Shown one piece after another: positions 1 through 9,070 of a stretch of DNA of 64,000 nucleotides. This stretch comes from Prevotella sp. 10(H). GTDB taxonomy: Bacteria > Bacteroidota > Bacteroidia > Bacteroidales > Dysgonomonadaceae. The notes beneath the pieces are model-generated. The model was given only the letters and a program-made list of their open reading frames with translations. It did not search any database and had not been told where the DNA came from. A program made the position numbers and the translations under genes. The first letter of the stretch is position 1. Every line of letters starts with the position of its first letter. Location of the stretch: assembly GCF_000711235.1 (NCBI RefSeq), contig NZ_JOMI01000004.1:124001-188000 (forward strand), read 5' to 3'.

Positions 1-2
1 CA

Positions 3-56
3 AATAATCCTCTGTTTCAGGCAGTAAAACAATTGGAAAAAGATTTGTATGAATGA
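3..56 (+). CDS. C-terminal end of a truncated upstream gene
   Basis: A reading frame open from the window edge ends at TGA (54-56) and gives a short tail ending QLEKDLYE. Only 17 residues are visible, so no family can be named. The next gene starts 59 nt downstream on the same strand, so the two may be co-transcribed. It could be a chance open frame. Confidence 0.4.
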   Translation, partial: NNPLFQAVKQLEKDLYE

Positions 57-115
57 TTATTCAGAGATTGCCCCTTATATTTTTTATGCTACTTTTGTAT
101 ATACAATCTTTGTGA

Positions 116-1501
116 ATGAATACATCAACTGATATATTTGACCGCATCCTTAATTGTACAAAAGGATTTTACTCCGGCATAGAATCGCAGGTAATAAAAA
201 TAAATAATAGTAAATCTCAAAAAGCGATTTGCTGGATTATTGTTATTACTATATGTTTTTCAGCCCTGCTTGTTCTAAACCTACTCACACCCCTGATTTC
301 GGATGACTTCTCTTATATGTTCATCTACGGAGAAAATACACGCATCGCTTCTGTCAGTGATATAGTACAATCTCAGATAAATCATTATCATCTATGGGGT
401 GGGCGTAGTGTGGCGCATTTTATAGCACAGGTTTTGTTGTTGCTGCCTTCGTATATAACCGATCTGGTAACCTCAGTTGTTTATATGCTATATGTGGTTT
501 TAATTTATTATCACATCAAAGGACATAGTAAACACAGCCTATCCTTATTCATAGTAATCAATCTTGCCATATGGTTTTTGCAACCTGTATTTGGAGATAC
601 GATTCTATGGATCACCGGCTCGGCTAATTATTTATGGTGTACTTTCATTATCCTGTTATTCTTACTGCCATACCGTTTATACAAAGGTAATAAGCAAAAT
701 ATTCCGATAAGTGTATTATCTTCTTTTGTCCTTCTTGTATCAGGAATAATAGCAGGCTGGACAAATGAAAATACGGCCGGAGCCATGATCCTGATAATTA
801 TTCTCTTTTTCTTTTATTACAGATCGAAGAACATTAAAATTCCCGTATGGGGAATATGCGGTCTGATCGGAGCAATTGCAGGATATGCCATATTGATATT
901 TGCTCCCGGAAATCTGGAAAGAGCCGGAGAATCAGCAATAACATTTTATACTGTTATTTACCGGATATTTAATTGTACACTAACATTCTTCTTCTACTCG
1001 GGAACGGCACTGTTGGTTTGTCTGATTACTTTCATACTATACAATAAATTTCACAGGGAAGAAAAGAATAATAAATTCAAACTAAGCCTTATATATTTCA
1101 TTGCTGCTATTGCTGCTGTGTATGCTATGTTATTCTCCCCCACCTTCCCGCGCAGGGCACTGTTTGGTGTAGTCACTTTTCTTATAATAGGGGCAGGAAT
1201 ATTATATTATAATCTGGATTTCCGACATAGATTTCTCCGACAGTTACGAATGGCTGTTATAGCAATTGGACTCATCTGCTTTACTTTTACTTTCTATCTG
1301 GCTGCTAAAGACATTAATATTTTCAGGAATATGATGCTGGAAAGGGAAGCTAAAATTGATGCTGCTAAAAAAGCAAACGCTTCTTCCTGTGAATTTGAAA
1401 GGTATGAAGGAAGTACATTTATACACGGAGAAGACCCTTTTTCAGCCGAACTGATGAGTCGCTACTATGGAATAGAAATCAGATTTAAAAATCAGGATTA
1501 G
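116..1501 (+). CDS. DUF6056 family polytopic membrane protein
   Basis: A 461-residue integral membrane protein with roughly ten hydrophobic segments. The central part has FGDTILWITGSANYLW (about residues 160-175) followed by GWTNENTAG, a pattern I associate with DUF6056 proteins, which look like GT-C or O-antigen-ligase type membrane enzymes of surface glycan pathways. The soluble C-terminal tail (about 395-461) is charged. The ATG at 116 directly follows a TGA at 113-115 that closes a 20-codon hydrophobic frame starting at 52, which is probably chance. Its stop codon overlaps the stop of the convergent LysE gene. Membrane location is clear from the sequence; a glycan role is inferred from the family. 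Confidence 0.6.
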   Translation: MNTSTDIFDRILNCTKGFYSGIESQVIKINNSKSQKAICWIIVITICFSALLVLNLLTPLISDDFSYMFIYGENTRIASVSDIVQSQINHYHLWGGRSVAHFIAQVLLLLPSYITDLVTSVVYMLYVVLIYYHIKGHSKHSLSLFIVINLAIWFLQPVFGDTILWITGSANYLWCTFIILLFLLPYRLYKGNKQNIPISVLSSFVLLVSGIIAGWTNENTAGAMILIIILFFFYYRSKNIKIPVWGICGLIGAIAGYAILIFAPGNLERAGESAITFYTVIYRIFNCTLTFFFYSGTALLVCLITFILYNKFHREEKNNKFKLSLIYFIAAIAAVYAMLFSPTFPRRALFGVVTFLIIGAGILYYNLDFRHRFLRQLRMAVIAIGLICFTFTFYLAAKDINIFRNMMLEREAKIDAAKKANASSCEFERYEGSTFIHGEDPFSAELMSRYYGIEIRFKNQD

Positions 1502-2145
1502 AAGATATCGATACCCATCAGGGAGCCCGTAATAATACCCGCGATTCCTAATCCGATAAGAAGAAGGCCAATAATTCTATTAAATATCTGCAGTCCGCGT
1601 GGATTGAATCTGCTCCTGAGCTTATTTACGAAATAAGTGACCCAAAGCCACCAAAGGAAAGCGCCAATACCGATAAATAAGATAGTTATAAGGTCGTAAC
1701 CGAAAGGTTTCGTGGAATCGATAACATTGAACCGGGCAAATAAGGCTATGTAAAGAAACAGAGTTGCAATATTGGAAACCGTAAGAATAAGTGACGAGAC
1801 AAACACCTTCCATGCCGACATTGTGTTCTCTTTCAGTTTTGCAAGATTTCTCGAAGGGTTTTTATTATAGACAATATATCCGAAAACAATAAGTATAATA
1901 CTACCCACGACCTTTAGCGGTCCTTCGTGTTGCTGGATAAATTCCGTACTAAATCCCAACCCAAGTGCAGCAATAATCGCAAGCAAAGCTATAAGCATAT
2001 CTCCTGCCACCGCCCCAAGACCGGTAATCAATCCGTTTTTCCTGCCTTCGTTCAGGGTACGTTGCACACACAACATACCAACAGGCCCCATAGGAGCTGA
2101 TGACAGGAAGCCGATAAATAATCCTTTTATAATGATGTAAACCAT
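1498..2145 (-). CDS. LysE family amino-acid exporter
   Basis: A 215-residue protein with about six transmembrane helices. The N-terminus KGLFIGFLSSAPMGPVGML is typical of the LysE/RhtB/ArgO superfamily, whose members export amino acids across the inner membrane. I start it at the ATG at 2145 because this gives the usual family length and puts the family signature about eight residues in. The longer frame back to 2280 runs through a TAnnTTTG promoter at 2230-2237 and adds a Cys/Arg-rich leader unlike the family. It converges on the DUF6056 gene and the stops overlap. The substrate cannot be told from sequence. Confidence 0.8.
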   Translation of the reverse strand: MVYIIIKGLFIGFLSSAPMGPVGMLCVQRTLNEGRKNGLITGLGAVAGDMLIALLAIIAALGLGFSTEFIQQHEGPLKVVGSIILIVFGYIVYNKNPSRNLAKLKENTMSAWKVFVSSLILTVSNIATLFLYIALFARFNVIDSTKPFGYDLITILFIGIGAFLWWLWVTYFVNKLRSRFNPRGLQIFNRIIGLLLIGLGIAGIITGSLMGIDIF

Positions 2146-2229
2146 TAAGTACCTTTTATAACAGCCGTTTCTCCTTTGTAAAGAATGTTTGCAACAATTT
2201 TTTACCGAACAACTGACTGTTCTATAGTG

Positions 2230-2237
2230 CAAAGATA
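2230..2237 (-). promoter_or_regulatory. Promoter -7 element for the LysE gene
   Basis: On the minus strand this reads TATCTTTG, an exact match to the Bacteroidota -7 consensus TAnnTTTG. It lies 85 nt before the chosen ATG. No well-spaced -33 TTTG was found. Confidence 0.5.
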
Positions 2238-2668
2238 GTACCAAAATCCCGGAAACATATACAATAGAGGTCAAAAGCAAGTGATTTGTTATACATTTTT
2301 AATCTAATGACACAGGCATGTTAAATATATAAGGTTTATTTTCAACAGAATACATATGGTATATAAATACTCAATGATTAAAATGATAGGCTCCCATATT
2401 CATTATACCGATATCCGGTGTAAATAAAAGAGATAATTTCCCTGATTAATTTTTCTGCTTTATTTATTATTGAGTAAATTGCGACCGTTTTTCCTATACA
2501 GAAACTATTATAAAACAATATCAAGGTGAAGACTGTCTCTATTCTGAACTTTAACAAAATATACAAGACTGTTATAGAACCCGTAATATATTAAAAATCA
2601 TGAATTATAATGTCAGCGGCAAATGAACCATTTAAGTTTTTTTATCTACGATATTGAAACGTTTTATT

Positions 2669-2676
2669 TAAATTTG
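2669..2676 (+). promoter_or_regulatory. Promoter -7 element for the PBP1A gene
   Basis: TAAATTTG matches TAnnTTTG exactly and lies 27 nt before the ATG at 2704. No clear -33 element is seen at the expected spacing. Confidence 0.5.
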
Positions 2677-2703
2677 CAGACTGATTAGATTTACACTTAC
2701 TAT

Positions 2704-5088
2704 ATGGACGATAAGAAAGCGAAATCGAAAAAAAATAAACTTTCCGGCAAATTCTCATCCAAGAAAATTGTAAAAAAACTATGGATTGCTTTTGCCTGTA
2801 TTGTTGTATTAATAATAGGACTATTTGCAGGAATAGGGGTAGGCGTCATCGGGTATATGCCGGATGTGGAAGAACTGGAAAACCCTATCGATAAATATGC
2901 ATCTCAGATATATTCTTCGGATGCCGTGCTTCTCGGCACGTATTCGCAAGCAAAAAACAACCGTATATATTCCAATTACAGTGATCTTTCGCCATACCTA
3001 GTACAGGCCCTTGTAGCTACCGAAGATGCCCGTTATTATTCTCACTCGGGTATCGATGTATATGCACTGGCACGCGCAGTAGTCAAGACTGTAATATTAC
3101 AGCAATCGAGCGGTGGTGGCGGCAGTACAATCACACAGCAGTTGGCAAAGCTGCTTTATTCTCCTCCGGCCGAAAACTGGATGGTGCGTGTTTTCCTGCG
3201 AAAGCCTATCGAATGGGTTATTGCTGTTAAGCTGGAACGATATTACACCAAAGACGAAATTGTAAACCTGTATCTGAATCAGTTCGACTTTCTCAATAAT
3301 GCCGTAGGCATTCAGTCTGCATCACAGGTATATTTTAATAAAACGCCGAAAGACCTGACTATCGAAGAAGCGGCTACACTGATCGGCATGTGTAAAAATC
3401 CTTCTTATTTCAATCCGAGAAGGCATGGTGAACGCACACAGGGACGACGCAATGTGGTGCTCGATCAAATGCGAAAAAATAAATACATTACACAACATCA
3501 ATATGATTCACTGAAACTGATACCATTAAAACTTGATTTCAGAAGAGTAGATCATAAAGACGGGCTTGCACCCTATTTCAGGGAATATCTGCGCCTGACC
3601 TTAAATGCAAAGAAGCCTGATAGGGCAAATTATGCATCGTGGCAAAAAGACCAATTCACCATCGATTCTATAAACTGGGAAACCAACCCGATGTACGGTT
3701 GGTGTAATAAGGTAAAAAAACCGGACGGATCAGCTTACAATCTGGCAACCGACGGACTTAAGATATATGCAACAATAGACTCCCGTATGCAGCAATATGC
3801 AGAAGAGGCGATGACCGAACATATGAGCAAAGAAATACAGCCGGATTTCGACAGGGAAAAAAGAGGCAGATCGTATGCCCCATATTCTTATTCTGTAGCC
3901 AAACAGGTAGACACATTACTACATAAAGCAATGAGAAATACAGACAGATACAGGGCTATGAAAAAAGGCGGTGCTTCCGAAAAGGAAATAATGGCAGCAT
4001 TCAGAAAGCCTGTAGAAATGAAAGTATTCTCGTGGAGAGGCGAAATAGATACCATTATGACGCCGCTCGATTCGGTACGTTATCATAAAGGATTTCTCCG
4101 TTCAGGATTTATGGCAATGGATACGCACACCGGATATGTAAAAGCGTACGTAGGCGGAATAGACTACCGCTACTTCCAGTACGACATGGTAAATATGGGA
4201 CGCCGTCAGGTTGGATCGACTATAAAGCCATATCTCTATGCCCTGTCTATGCAGGAAGGTATGACGCCTTGCGACCAGATGCAATACGAGCAGCAGGTTC
4301 TGGTAGATGAAATCGGCCGTACACATCCGCCACGAGGACTGAGAGCATCGAAGGTAGGAGAAATGGTCAGCATAAAATGGGGGCTGCAAAACTCCGATAA
4401 TATGGTTACTGCATACCTGATGAACAGGACATCACCCTATGCTTTTGCACGGTTCCTGCGTTCTTTTGGATTGACAGGCCATATTGATCCGGTACCGGCC
4501 ATGTGCCTGGGAACACCGGAAGTAACAGTTGCGGAAATGGTAGCTGCATATTCGGCTTTTGCCAATAAAGGTGTTCGCGCAAACCCGATATATATTACAC
4601 ACATAGAAGACCGGAGCGGAAATATCATAGCCAACTTTACTCCAAAATTGGATGAAGTATTCGGAGAAGGCACTTATGTAAAAATGATCGATATGCTTCG
4701 CGGTGTTATCGACGGTGGTACCGGAGGCCGAGTAAGACGCAATTATGGAATAACCGCACCAATGGGAGGCAAAACAGGTACGACACAGAATAATTCCGAC
4801 GGATGGTTTATGGGCTTCACCCCTACCCTTTCTGCCGGTTGCTGGGTTGGCGGTGAAGAACGTGCCATACACTTCGACCGTACTACCGACGGACAAGGTG
4901 CCGCCATGGCTCTTCCTATTTATGGCCTTTTTATGAAAAAAGTATATGCCGACCCTAAGCTGGGTTATAAGCAAACCGAACAGTTCGGAACAGTTTCGGG
5001 ATATGGTGTTTGTGATAAGATAACAGAAGATATTCCGGATGCTCCTGCTCCTTCGACGGCTGTAGGCATCGATAAGATGTTTAATTAA
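2704..5088 (+). CDS. mrcA: Class A penicillin-binding protein (PBP1A type), bifunctional
   Basis: A bifunctional peptidoglycan synthase that polymerises lipid II glycan strands and cross-links stem peptides in the periplasm. A basic cytoplasmic start is followed by one membrane anchor (about residues 26-50). The GT51 transglycosylase domain carries the catalytic Glu in ATEDARYY (E107) and GGSTITQQLAK (139-149). The transpeptidase domain has all three motifs: S505-T-I-K508 (acyl-enzyme Ser), S564-D-N and K690-T-G. At 794 residues the length is normal for PBP1A. A GYF_2 protein gene follows 45 nt downstream. The gene symbol is by family; the local name may differ. Confidence 0.93.
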   Translation: MDDKKAKSKKNKLSGKFSSKKIVKKLWIAFACIVVLIIGLFAGIGVGVIGYMPDVEELENPIDKYASQIYSSDAVLLGTYSQAKNNRIYSNYSDLSPYLVQALVATEDARYYSHSGIDVYALARAVVKTVILQQSSGGGGSTITQQLAKLLYSPPAENWMVRVFLRKPIEWVIAVKLERYYTKDEIVNLYLNQFDFLNNAVGIQSASQVYFNKTPKDLTIEEAATLIGMCKNPSYFNPRRHGERTQGRRNVVLDQMRKNKYITQHQYDSLKLIPLKLDFRRVDHKDGLAPYFREYLRLTLNAKKPDRANYASWQKDQFTIDSINWETNPMYGWCNKVKKPDGSAYNLATDGLKIYATIDSRMQQYAEEAMTEHMSKEIQPDFDREKRGRSYAPYSYSVAKQVDTLLHKAMRNTDRYRAMKKGGASEKEIMAAFRKPVEMKVFSWRGEIDTIMTPLDSVRYHKGFLRSGFMAMDTHTGYVKAYVGGIDYRYFQYDMVNMGRRQVGSTIKPYLYALSMQEGMTPCDQMQYEQQVLVDEIGRTHPPRGLRASKVGEMVSIKWGLQNSDNMVTAYLMNRTSPYAFARFLRSFGLTGHIDPVPAMCLGTPEVTVAEMVAAYSAFANKGVRANPIYITHIEDRSGNIIANFTPKLDEVFGEGTYVKMIDMLRGVIDGGTGGRVRRNYGITAPMGGKTGTTQNNSDGWFMGFTPTLSAGCWVGGEERAIHFDRTTDGQGAAMALPIYGLFMKKVYADPKLGYKQTEQFGTVSGYGVCDKITEDIPDAPAPSTAVGIDKMFN

Positions 5089-5133
5089 AAGAATATTTTC
5101 CTAAATCAACCCGAGCTTTACAAATCTTAGAAC

Positions 5134-5727
5134 ATGATAAAATACTATTATATAGACGATATATCGAAACAGCAATGCGGCCCGTTTCCGATAACAGAGT
5201 TGACAACAAAGAGGATTCGCCCCGAAACAATGGTGTGGAGATCGGGAATGGCCGACTGGGCGAATGCGGGAAGCATTCAGGAACTGTCTTTTTTATTCGA
5301 TACTAAAATACCTGTACCCGAGGAAAAGAAAGAACCTGTAAGACCAAAACCGGAAGTACCTGTCAATACCGTCAATCCTCAGCCGCAAGCGGTACGGCCT
5401 CAGCCTGCACCTGCAAGCAATCCGCAAGCTAATTATAATAACCGACCGAGCGATAATCAGGAAAGATGGAACGATATATTGCCTATGCCAAAGAACTGGC
5501 TGGTAGAATCGATCCTGTTGTCTATATTCTGCTGCTCTCCTATCAGTGTAGTCGGTATCTTTTATGCATCGAGAGTTGAATCTCTGTATTATGCTAAAGA
5601 TTATGACGGAGCTTCGCGGGCAGCCGAGAATGCAAAGAAATGGGCGTTAATAGGTATTCTTTTCCTCCCTGCATGCTATGTTATTTTTTCTATTTTCGGA
5701 GCAGTAATAATTGCAATGTTCAGTTAA
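5134..5727 (+). CDS. DUF4339 (GYF_2) and CD225-like membrane protein
   Basis: A 197-residue protein in three parts. Residues 1-55 form a GYF_2/DUF4339 domain (YYYIDD, CGPFPITEL, VWRSGMADWA), a small fold thought to bind peptides. Residues 60-110 are a Pro/Gln/Asn-rich linker. Residues 118-197 are a CD225/dispanin-like module with two membrane segments around an Ala-rich region (YASRVESLYYAKDYDGASRA). This arrangement is common in Bacteroidota, usually next to a DUF2752 gene as here. The function is unknown; a membrane-tethered adaptor is a reasonable inference. Confidence 0.75.
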   Translation: MIKYYYIDDISKQQCGPFPITELTTKRIRPETMVWRSGMADWANAGSIQELSFLFDTKIPVPEEKKEPVRPKPEVPVNTVNPQPQAVRPQPAPASNPQANYNNRPSDNQERWNDILPMPKNWLVESILLSIFCCSPISVVGIFYASRVESLYYAKDYDGASRAAENAKKWALIGILFLPACYVIFSIFGAVIIAMFS

Positions 5728-6120
5728 GTGTCGGGTGAAATAAAATCAAAATATTTACCAAAGATACTCGTTATTAGTATTTTGCTTTTAATTGTAAGTA
5801 TCGTTTATTACCTTTTCAGTCCCGAAGAATCCGTATTTTTTCCTCAATGTCCGTTCCATTCACTTACCGGATTGGATTGTCCGGGATGTGGCAGCCAGCG
5901 GGCAATACATCATTTATTACATCTACACATCAAAGATGCTTTTTTGAGTAATCCCCTTTTAATACTGGGAATACCTTATATTTTATTCTGCCTGTATCTG
6001 GAATACTTCGGTGGGAAACAAAAGCATCCCAGTATAAGGAAAATCCTATATAGCAGGAATGCTGTTTATGCTGTTTTAATTATTATTATCCTGTTCTGGA
6101 TAGGCAGAAACCTTGTATAA
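5728..6120 (+). CDS. DUF2752 family membrane protein
   Basis: A 130-residue protein with three likely membrane helices. The diagnostic DUF2752 motif is present: CPFHSLTGLDCPGCGSQRA, with Cys residues that may bind metal or form disulphides. The frame starts at GTG (5728), directly after the TAA of the upstream GYF_2 gene, so the two are translationally coupled. No ATG is available at a sensible position. The function of DUF2752 is unknown. Confidence 0.8.
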   Translation: MSGEIKSKYLPKILVISILLLIVSIVYYLFSPEESVFFPQCPFHSLTGLDCPGCGSQRAIHHLLHLHIKDAFLSNPLLILGIPYILFCLYLEYFGGKQKHPSIRKILYSRNAVYAVLIIIILFWIGRNLV

Positions 6121-6121
6121 A

Positions 6122-7042
6122 TTATTTTACAGGTTCTACAGTATAACCTTTCTGAGCCAACTGGTTCAATAAGCCCTCTTCTCCTGCCAAATGCATCACA
6201 CCAACAGCAACAAGGCTCGAAGCATCACTCATTATCTGAGGAAGTTTGAGCATCCATTTGTCATTTCGCTCCTTACCTAATGCATAAGCTTGTTTCTGTG
6301 ACAATTGGCAAGGGTCATCCGGATTATTGAAAGTCAAGTCATATAGAGCGACCAGCTTACCGGCCCTGTAATATGTTTCGAACTTCTCTAATTGCTCCTT
6401 TGCCTGATCTACAGTTTTCGCTGCGCAAACCAACGCTTCGGCCTGTTCTTTTAACGGTTCGAAATCAAATAAAGCATAAATCTGATCTTCTACCGTTTCC
6501 AATCCCGAAACAGCCTTATTATTTTCTTTTGCTATCCGTTGAACATACAAGTCGATCGGTTCGTGCGACATGGGATTAAATCCCGGATAAAATTTTGAAT
6601 AAAGTTTGATGGTAAAGGCTACAGAGATCATTCCCGGCTTGAACATCCCGAATTGATCCAGCCCCACTCCTATTATTGATTTGAGGCCTTCATCCAGTGT
6701 TGCATAATCTTCCTTTGACAATAATTTGTCATAAGTTTGTCCGGCCGGCATCATAGCAGCCTGCTGTACCTTTGCCTGCATAGCAGCCTGATCCGATAAC
6801 AACAATTCACCTACTGTTTGTTGAGTATTCTTCATTGCATCTTTCAGTCCGGGTATGCTATCTACAAAACTTACATGCGTAAGGTGATGCGTCCCCAATA
6901 TATACGAGGGCTGAGACAAGCCATTACCGGAAACTTTCCAAAGCAGCGCACCGTCAAATTGTTTCGCTTTCTGCGCCCAGCCGGCAGACACACTGAGAAA
7001 AAATAATATTACAGAAAAGATTACTGATGTAAGTGTTTTCAT
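6122..7042 (-). CDS. TraB/GumN family secreted protein
   Basis: A 306-residue protein with a signal peptide (residues 1-23, ending SAGWAQ). The TraB/GumN signature has two GxxH-type motifs: ILGTHHLTH near residue 50 and VGVMHLAGEEGLLNQL near the C-terminus. The superfamily includes the Tiki metalloproteases, so a periplasmic metal-dependent hydrolase is plausible, but no substrate is known for bacterial members. It is the last gene of a minus-strand group: sigma factor, four-TM protein (23 nt upstream), TraB. It may therefore be under control of that sigma factor. Confidence 0.8.
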   Translation of the reverse strand: MKTLTSVIFSVILFFLSVSAGWAQKAKQFDGALLWKVSGNGLSQPSYILGTHHLTHVSFVDSIPGLKDAMKNTQQTVGELLLSDQAAMQAKVQQAAMMPAGQTYDKLLSKEDYATLDEGLKSIIGVGLDQFGMFKPGMISVAFTIKLYSKFYPGFNPMSHEPIDLYVQRIAKENNKAVSGLETVEDQIYALFDFEPLKEQAEALVCAAKTVDQAKEQLEKFETYYRAGKLVALYDLTFNNPDDPCQLSQKQAYALGKERNDKWMLKLPQIMSDASSLVAVGVMHLAGEEGLLNQLAQKGYTVEPVK

Positions 7043-7065
7043 TTATTATAAAGATTAAAAATTAA

Positions 7066-7650
7066 TCACTGATTATCTTTTTCAAATTCTTTTATTTCTT
7101 TAATCGAAGCTTCCAGTTTTTTTATATTTTTCGTGTACATATATTTATACAATATTAAAGTCACTGTGATACATAAAATAACAGCAGCAAAAAACTTGAT
7201 AGCTACAATAGTCATAACACTGACAGAAGAATCGTCCGTATCAATTGTCAGATAAGAATAAGATGCAAAGAAAATAAATATGACAATCACGCCAACAATA
7301 ATTTCCCTGTTTATATAAATCTTATACTTATTTACGTGTGACGATATCTCTAATATATTCATATTCACCACATTCAGTTTCTTCAAAAAGTTAAGTTTAT
7401 ATACTTGCCATATAAAACCCGATACCAATATACATGCGAGCATAACAAACAATGTAAAATGTATATTCCATGCAAGAATCAGTATCAATGAACAGGGTAT
7501 AATCAGGAATAAACCTAATTTCTCATACCTCAACAGTTTTCCCAATGAACTGTGACCTTCATTAGAAATCATTTTCTGTATCTTTTCGTCATTAATGACA
7601 GGCTTTATATCAGTTTCCTGCCACGTTTTCTTTATATTGTCCAAATCCAT
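7066..7650 (-). CDS. Four-TM membrane protein encoded with an ECF sigma factor
   Basis: A 194-residue protein with a short soluble N-terminus (about 45 residues), two pairs of transmembrane helices (about 46-90 and 115-170) and a charged C-terminal helix rich in Lys/Glu. I do not recognise a named domain. It starts 5 nt after the sigma factor stop, a position often held by an anti-sigma factor or a small regulator of that sigma. No zinc-binding anti-sigma motif is visible, so an anti-sigma role is only an inference from position. Confidence 0.6.
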   Translation of the reverse strand: MDLDNIKKTWQETDIKPVINDEKIQKMISNEGHSSLGKLLRYEKLGLFLIIPCSLILILAWNIHFTLFVMLACILVSGFIWQVYKLNFLKKLNVVNMNILEISSHVNKYKIYINREIIVGVIVIFIFFASYSYLTIDTDDSSVSVMTIVAIKFFAAVILCITVTLILYKYMYTKNIKKLEASIKEIKEFEKDNQ

Positions 7651-7655
7651 AATGA

Positions 7656-8144
7656 TCAGGTTTTTACGTTCGACATTTCTCTCAGTTTATCCTTTATACG
7701 GCTTATGCGTGTAGCTACATTGGTCAGCGTCAGTCCTGTTATCTCGGCAATCTCTTTATAGGATTTATCATCGAGATAAAGCAAAACCAAAGCGCGTTCT
7801 ATTTTGCCCAAGCGGTTTATAAGTCTATAAAGTTCCTGTATTTCTTCTTTATTTTCAGTTACATCAGGTATATCCATCGAAATATCCACATATGTAATAT
7901 TTTTCTTACTTCTGCGGTAAAACGACACACATGTATTCAATGCAATCCTGTATATCCATGTAGAATATTTACTCTCTCCCCTGAAAGACGGGAATGACTT
8001 CCACAGGTTGAGTACCACTTCCTGATAGAGGTCGCCTATCGGATGTTCAGCATCTGTATAAAAAGAGGTAACCTTGTAAATGATACCTTCATTCTGCCGT
8101 ATCATTTCCAAAAACTGAGCATCCTCTTTTGCTTTATGCACCAT
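7656..8144 (-). CDS. ECF-type RNA polymerase sigma factor
   Basis: A 162-residue sigma-70 family factor. Region 2 is clear (DLYQEVVLNLWKSFPSFRG, then STWIYRIALNTCVSFYRR) and region 4 has the helix-turn-helix YKEIAEITGLTLTNVATRIS near the C-terminus. I start at the ATG at 8144, preceded by AGG. The longer frame to 8177 needs a TTG start. Such factors direct RNA polymerase to a small stress or surface regulon and often activate their own operon. Two genes follow closely on the same strand. The minus-strand upstream region lacks an obvious TAnnTTTG box, which would fit self-dependent expression. Confidence 0.85.
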   Translation of the reverse strand: MVHKAKEDAQFLEMIRQNEGIIYKVTSFYTDAEHPIGDLYQEVVLNLWKSFPSFRGESKYSTWIYRIALNTCVSFYRRSKKNITYVDISMDIPDVTENKEEIQELYRLINRLGKIERALVLLYLDDKSYKEIAEITGLTLTNVATRISRIKDKLREMSNVKT

Positions 8145-8280
8145 CCTAAGAATAACGTTTTTAATTATTTGTCGCAATATCTAACGATAATGTCACATCC
8201 AATAGCTATTTTTTACTTTTTTAAACTAAAACTTATACGCTACCATCGTTTGATATCATTCAAATATAGTCTGTTTTTCG

Positions 8281-8288
8281 TACCTTTG
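8281..8288 (+). promoter_or_regulatory. Promoter -7 element for the lipoprotein deformylase
   Basis: TACCTTTG matches TAnnTTTG, 24 nt upstream of the GTG at 8313. Because it lies inside the upstream-extended open frame, it supports the late GTG start. Confidence 0.55.
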
Positions 8289-8312
8289 TATCAAATCACA
8301 ATTTTTATACCG

Positions 8313-8948
8313 GTGAAAAAAATAATTTTTGTGCTTTTCTTAAGCACGGTTCTTTTTGCTTGTAACTCAACAAAATATATGACTAATAAAGAAAAAACTA
8401 TAACTAACAGTCACGGCGCGGATACCCCGTTCAGAGTCTTACAGACCGACAATTATGACGATTCCCTGTTTTTAAGACAAAAAAGTACGGATATAGATGT
8501 AAAAAACATTGCAGAAAATAAAGACTGGCAACATTTTATAGAACGTCTTAAGTTGACACTGGCAGTAGAATCGGGTGTCGGTATAGCCGCCCCGCAGGTA
8601 GGTGTAGCACGTAACCTGTTCCTTTTTATACGGATAGACCGTGCCAATAAAGCAGTTCAGGTAGCTATTAATCCACGTATAGTAAATTATTCAGATGAAA
8701 CATTTTGCTTCGAAGGTGACGGATGCCTTTCTATCCCTGATTTGGCAGGAAGCACTAAACGTCATAAATGGATAGATGTGGAATATTATAACGAGAAAGG
8801 CGACTTCATTAAAGAACGCCTCTACGGAGCTTCCCGCGAAGGTGATTTTACAGGCGTGATTTTCCAGCATGAGTTTGACCATCTGTCAGGAATTTTATTT
8901 ACCGACAGGCTGTTTGACTGTGCGGCAAGCCTGCATAGAAGCAAATAG
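8313..8948 (+). CDS. Putative lipoprotein peptide deformylase
   Basis: A 211-residue protein of the polypeptide deformylase family, which removes the formyl group from N-formyl-methionyl peptides. All three active-site motifs are intact: GVGIAAPQVG (Q95), GDGCLSIP (metal ligand C138) and HEFDH (H186, E187, H190). Unusually it begins with a lipoprotein signal: KKIIFVLFLSTVLFAC, lipobox LFAC with C17, then a 50-residue linker rich in Thr/Asp. I choose the GTG at 8313 because a -7 promoter box precedes it and the signal peptide starts there. The cytoplasmic def copy is at 11451. Envelope location is predicted from the lipobox; the substrate there is unknown. Confidence 0.75.
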   Translation: MKKIIFVLFLSTVLFACNSTKYMTNKEKTITNSHGADTPFRVLQTDNYDDSLFLRQKSTDIDVKNIAENKDWQHFIERLKLTLAVESGVGIAAPQVGVARNLFLFIRIDRANKAVQVAINPRIVNYSDETFCFEGDGCLSIPDLAGSTKRHKWIDVEYYNEKGDFIKERLYGASREGDFTGVIFQHEFDHLSGILFTDRLFDCAASLHRSK

Positions 8949-9012
8949 GCAAGTACAAAAATAAAAATCAAACTAATTATCAATTTTATCATCCTTATAT
9001 CACTGAAAATAG

Positions 9013-9020
9013 TATTTTTG
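9013..9020 (+). promoter_or_regulatory. Promoter -7 element for ilvE
   Basis: TATTTTTG matches TAnnTTTG, 50 nt upstream of the ATG at 9071. A -33 element is not obvious. Confidence 0.5.
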
Positions 9021-9070
9021 TGGGATAAATAATTCTATCAATATTATTGACTGATAAAACTTTTACTAAT

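Larger units (their letters stand above)
2146..2703. other. Divergent intergenic region between lysE-like and PBP1A genes
   Basis: This 558-bp AT-rich stretch separates divergently transcribed genes. It holds one good -7 promoter element facing each gene (2230-2237 on the minus strand, 2669-2676 on the plus strand). The 62-codon minus frame at 2378-2566 has low-complexity Ile/Phe/Tyr composition and no recognisable domain, so I do not call it a gene. I see no RNA gene or repeat. Confidence 0.5.

Noticed and set aside
52-115. 20-codon hydrophobic frame before the DUF6056 gene
   Set aside because: It is very short and overlaps the end of the upstream frame; ending next to the next ATG is suggestive, but chance is more likely.
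2378-2566. 62-codon minus-strand frame before PBP1A
   Set aside because: Low-complexity composition, no domain and no promoter; treated as noncoding.
8043-8312. N-terminal extension of the lipoprotein deformylase
   Set aside because: The extension is antisense to the sigma factor, crosses a -7 promoter box and lacks deformylase similarity; the GTG at 8313 starts a lipoprotein signal.
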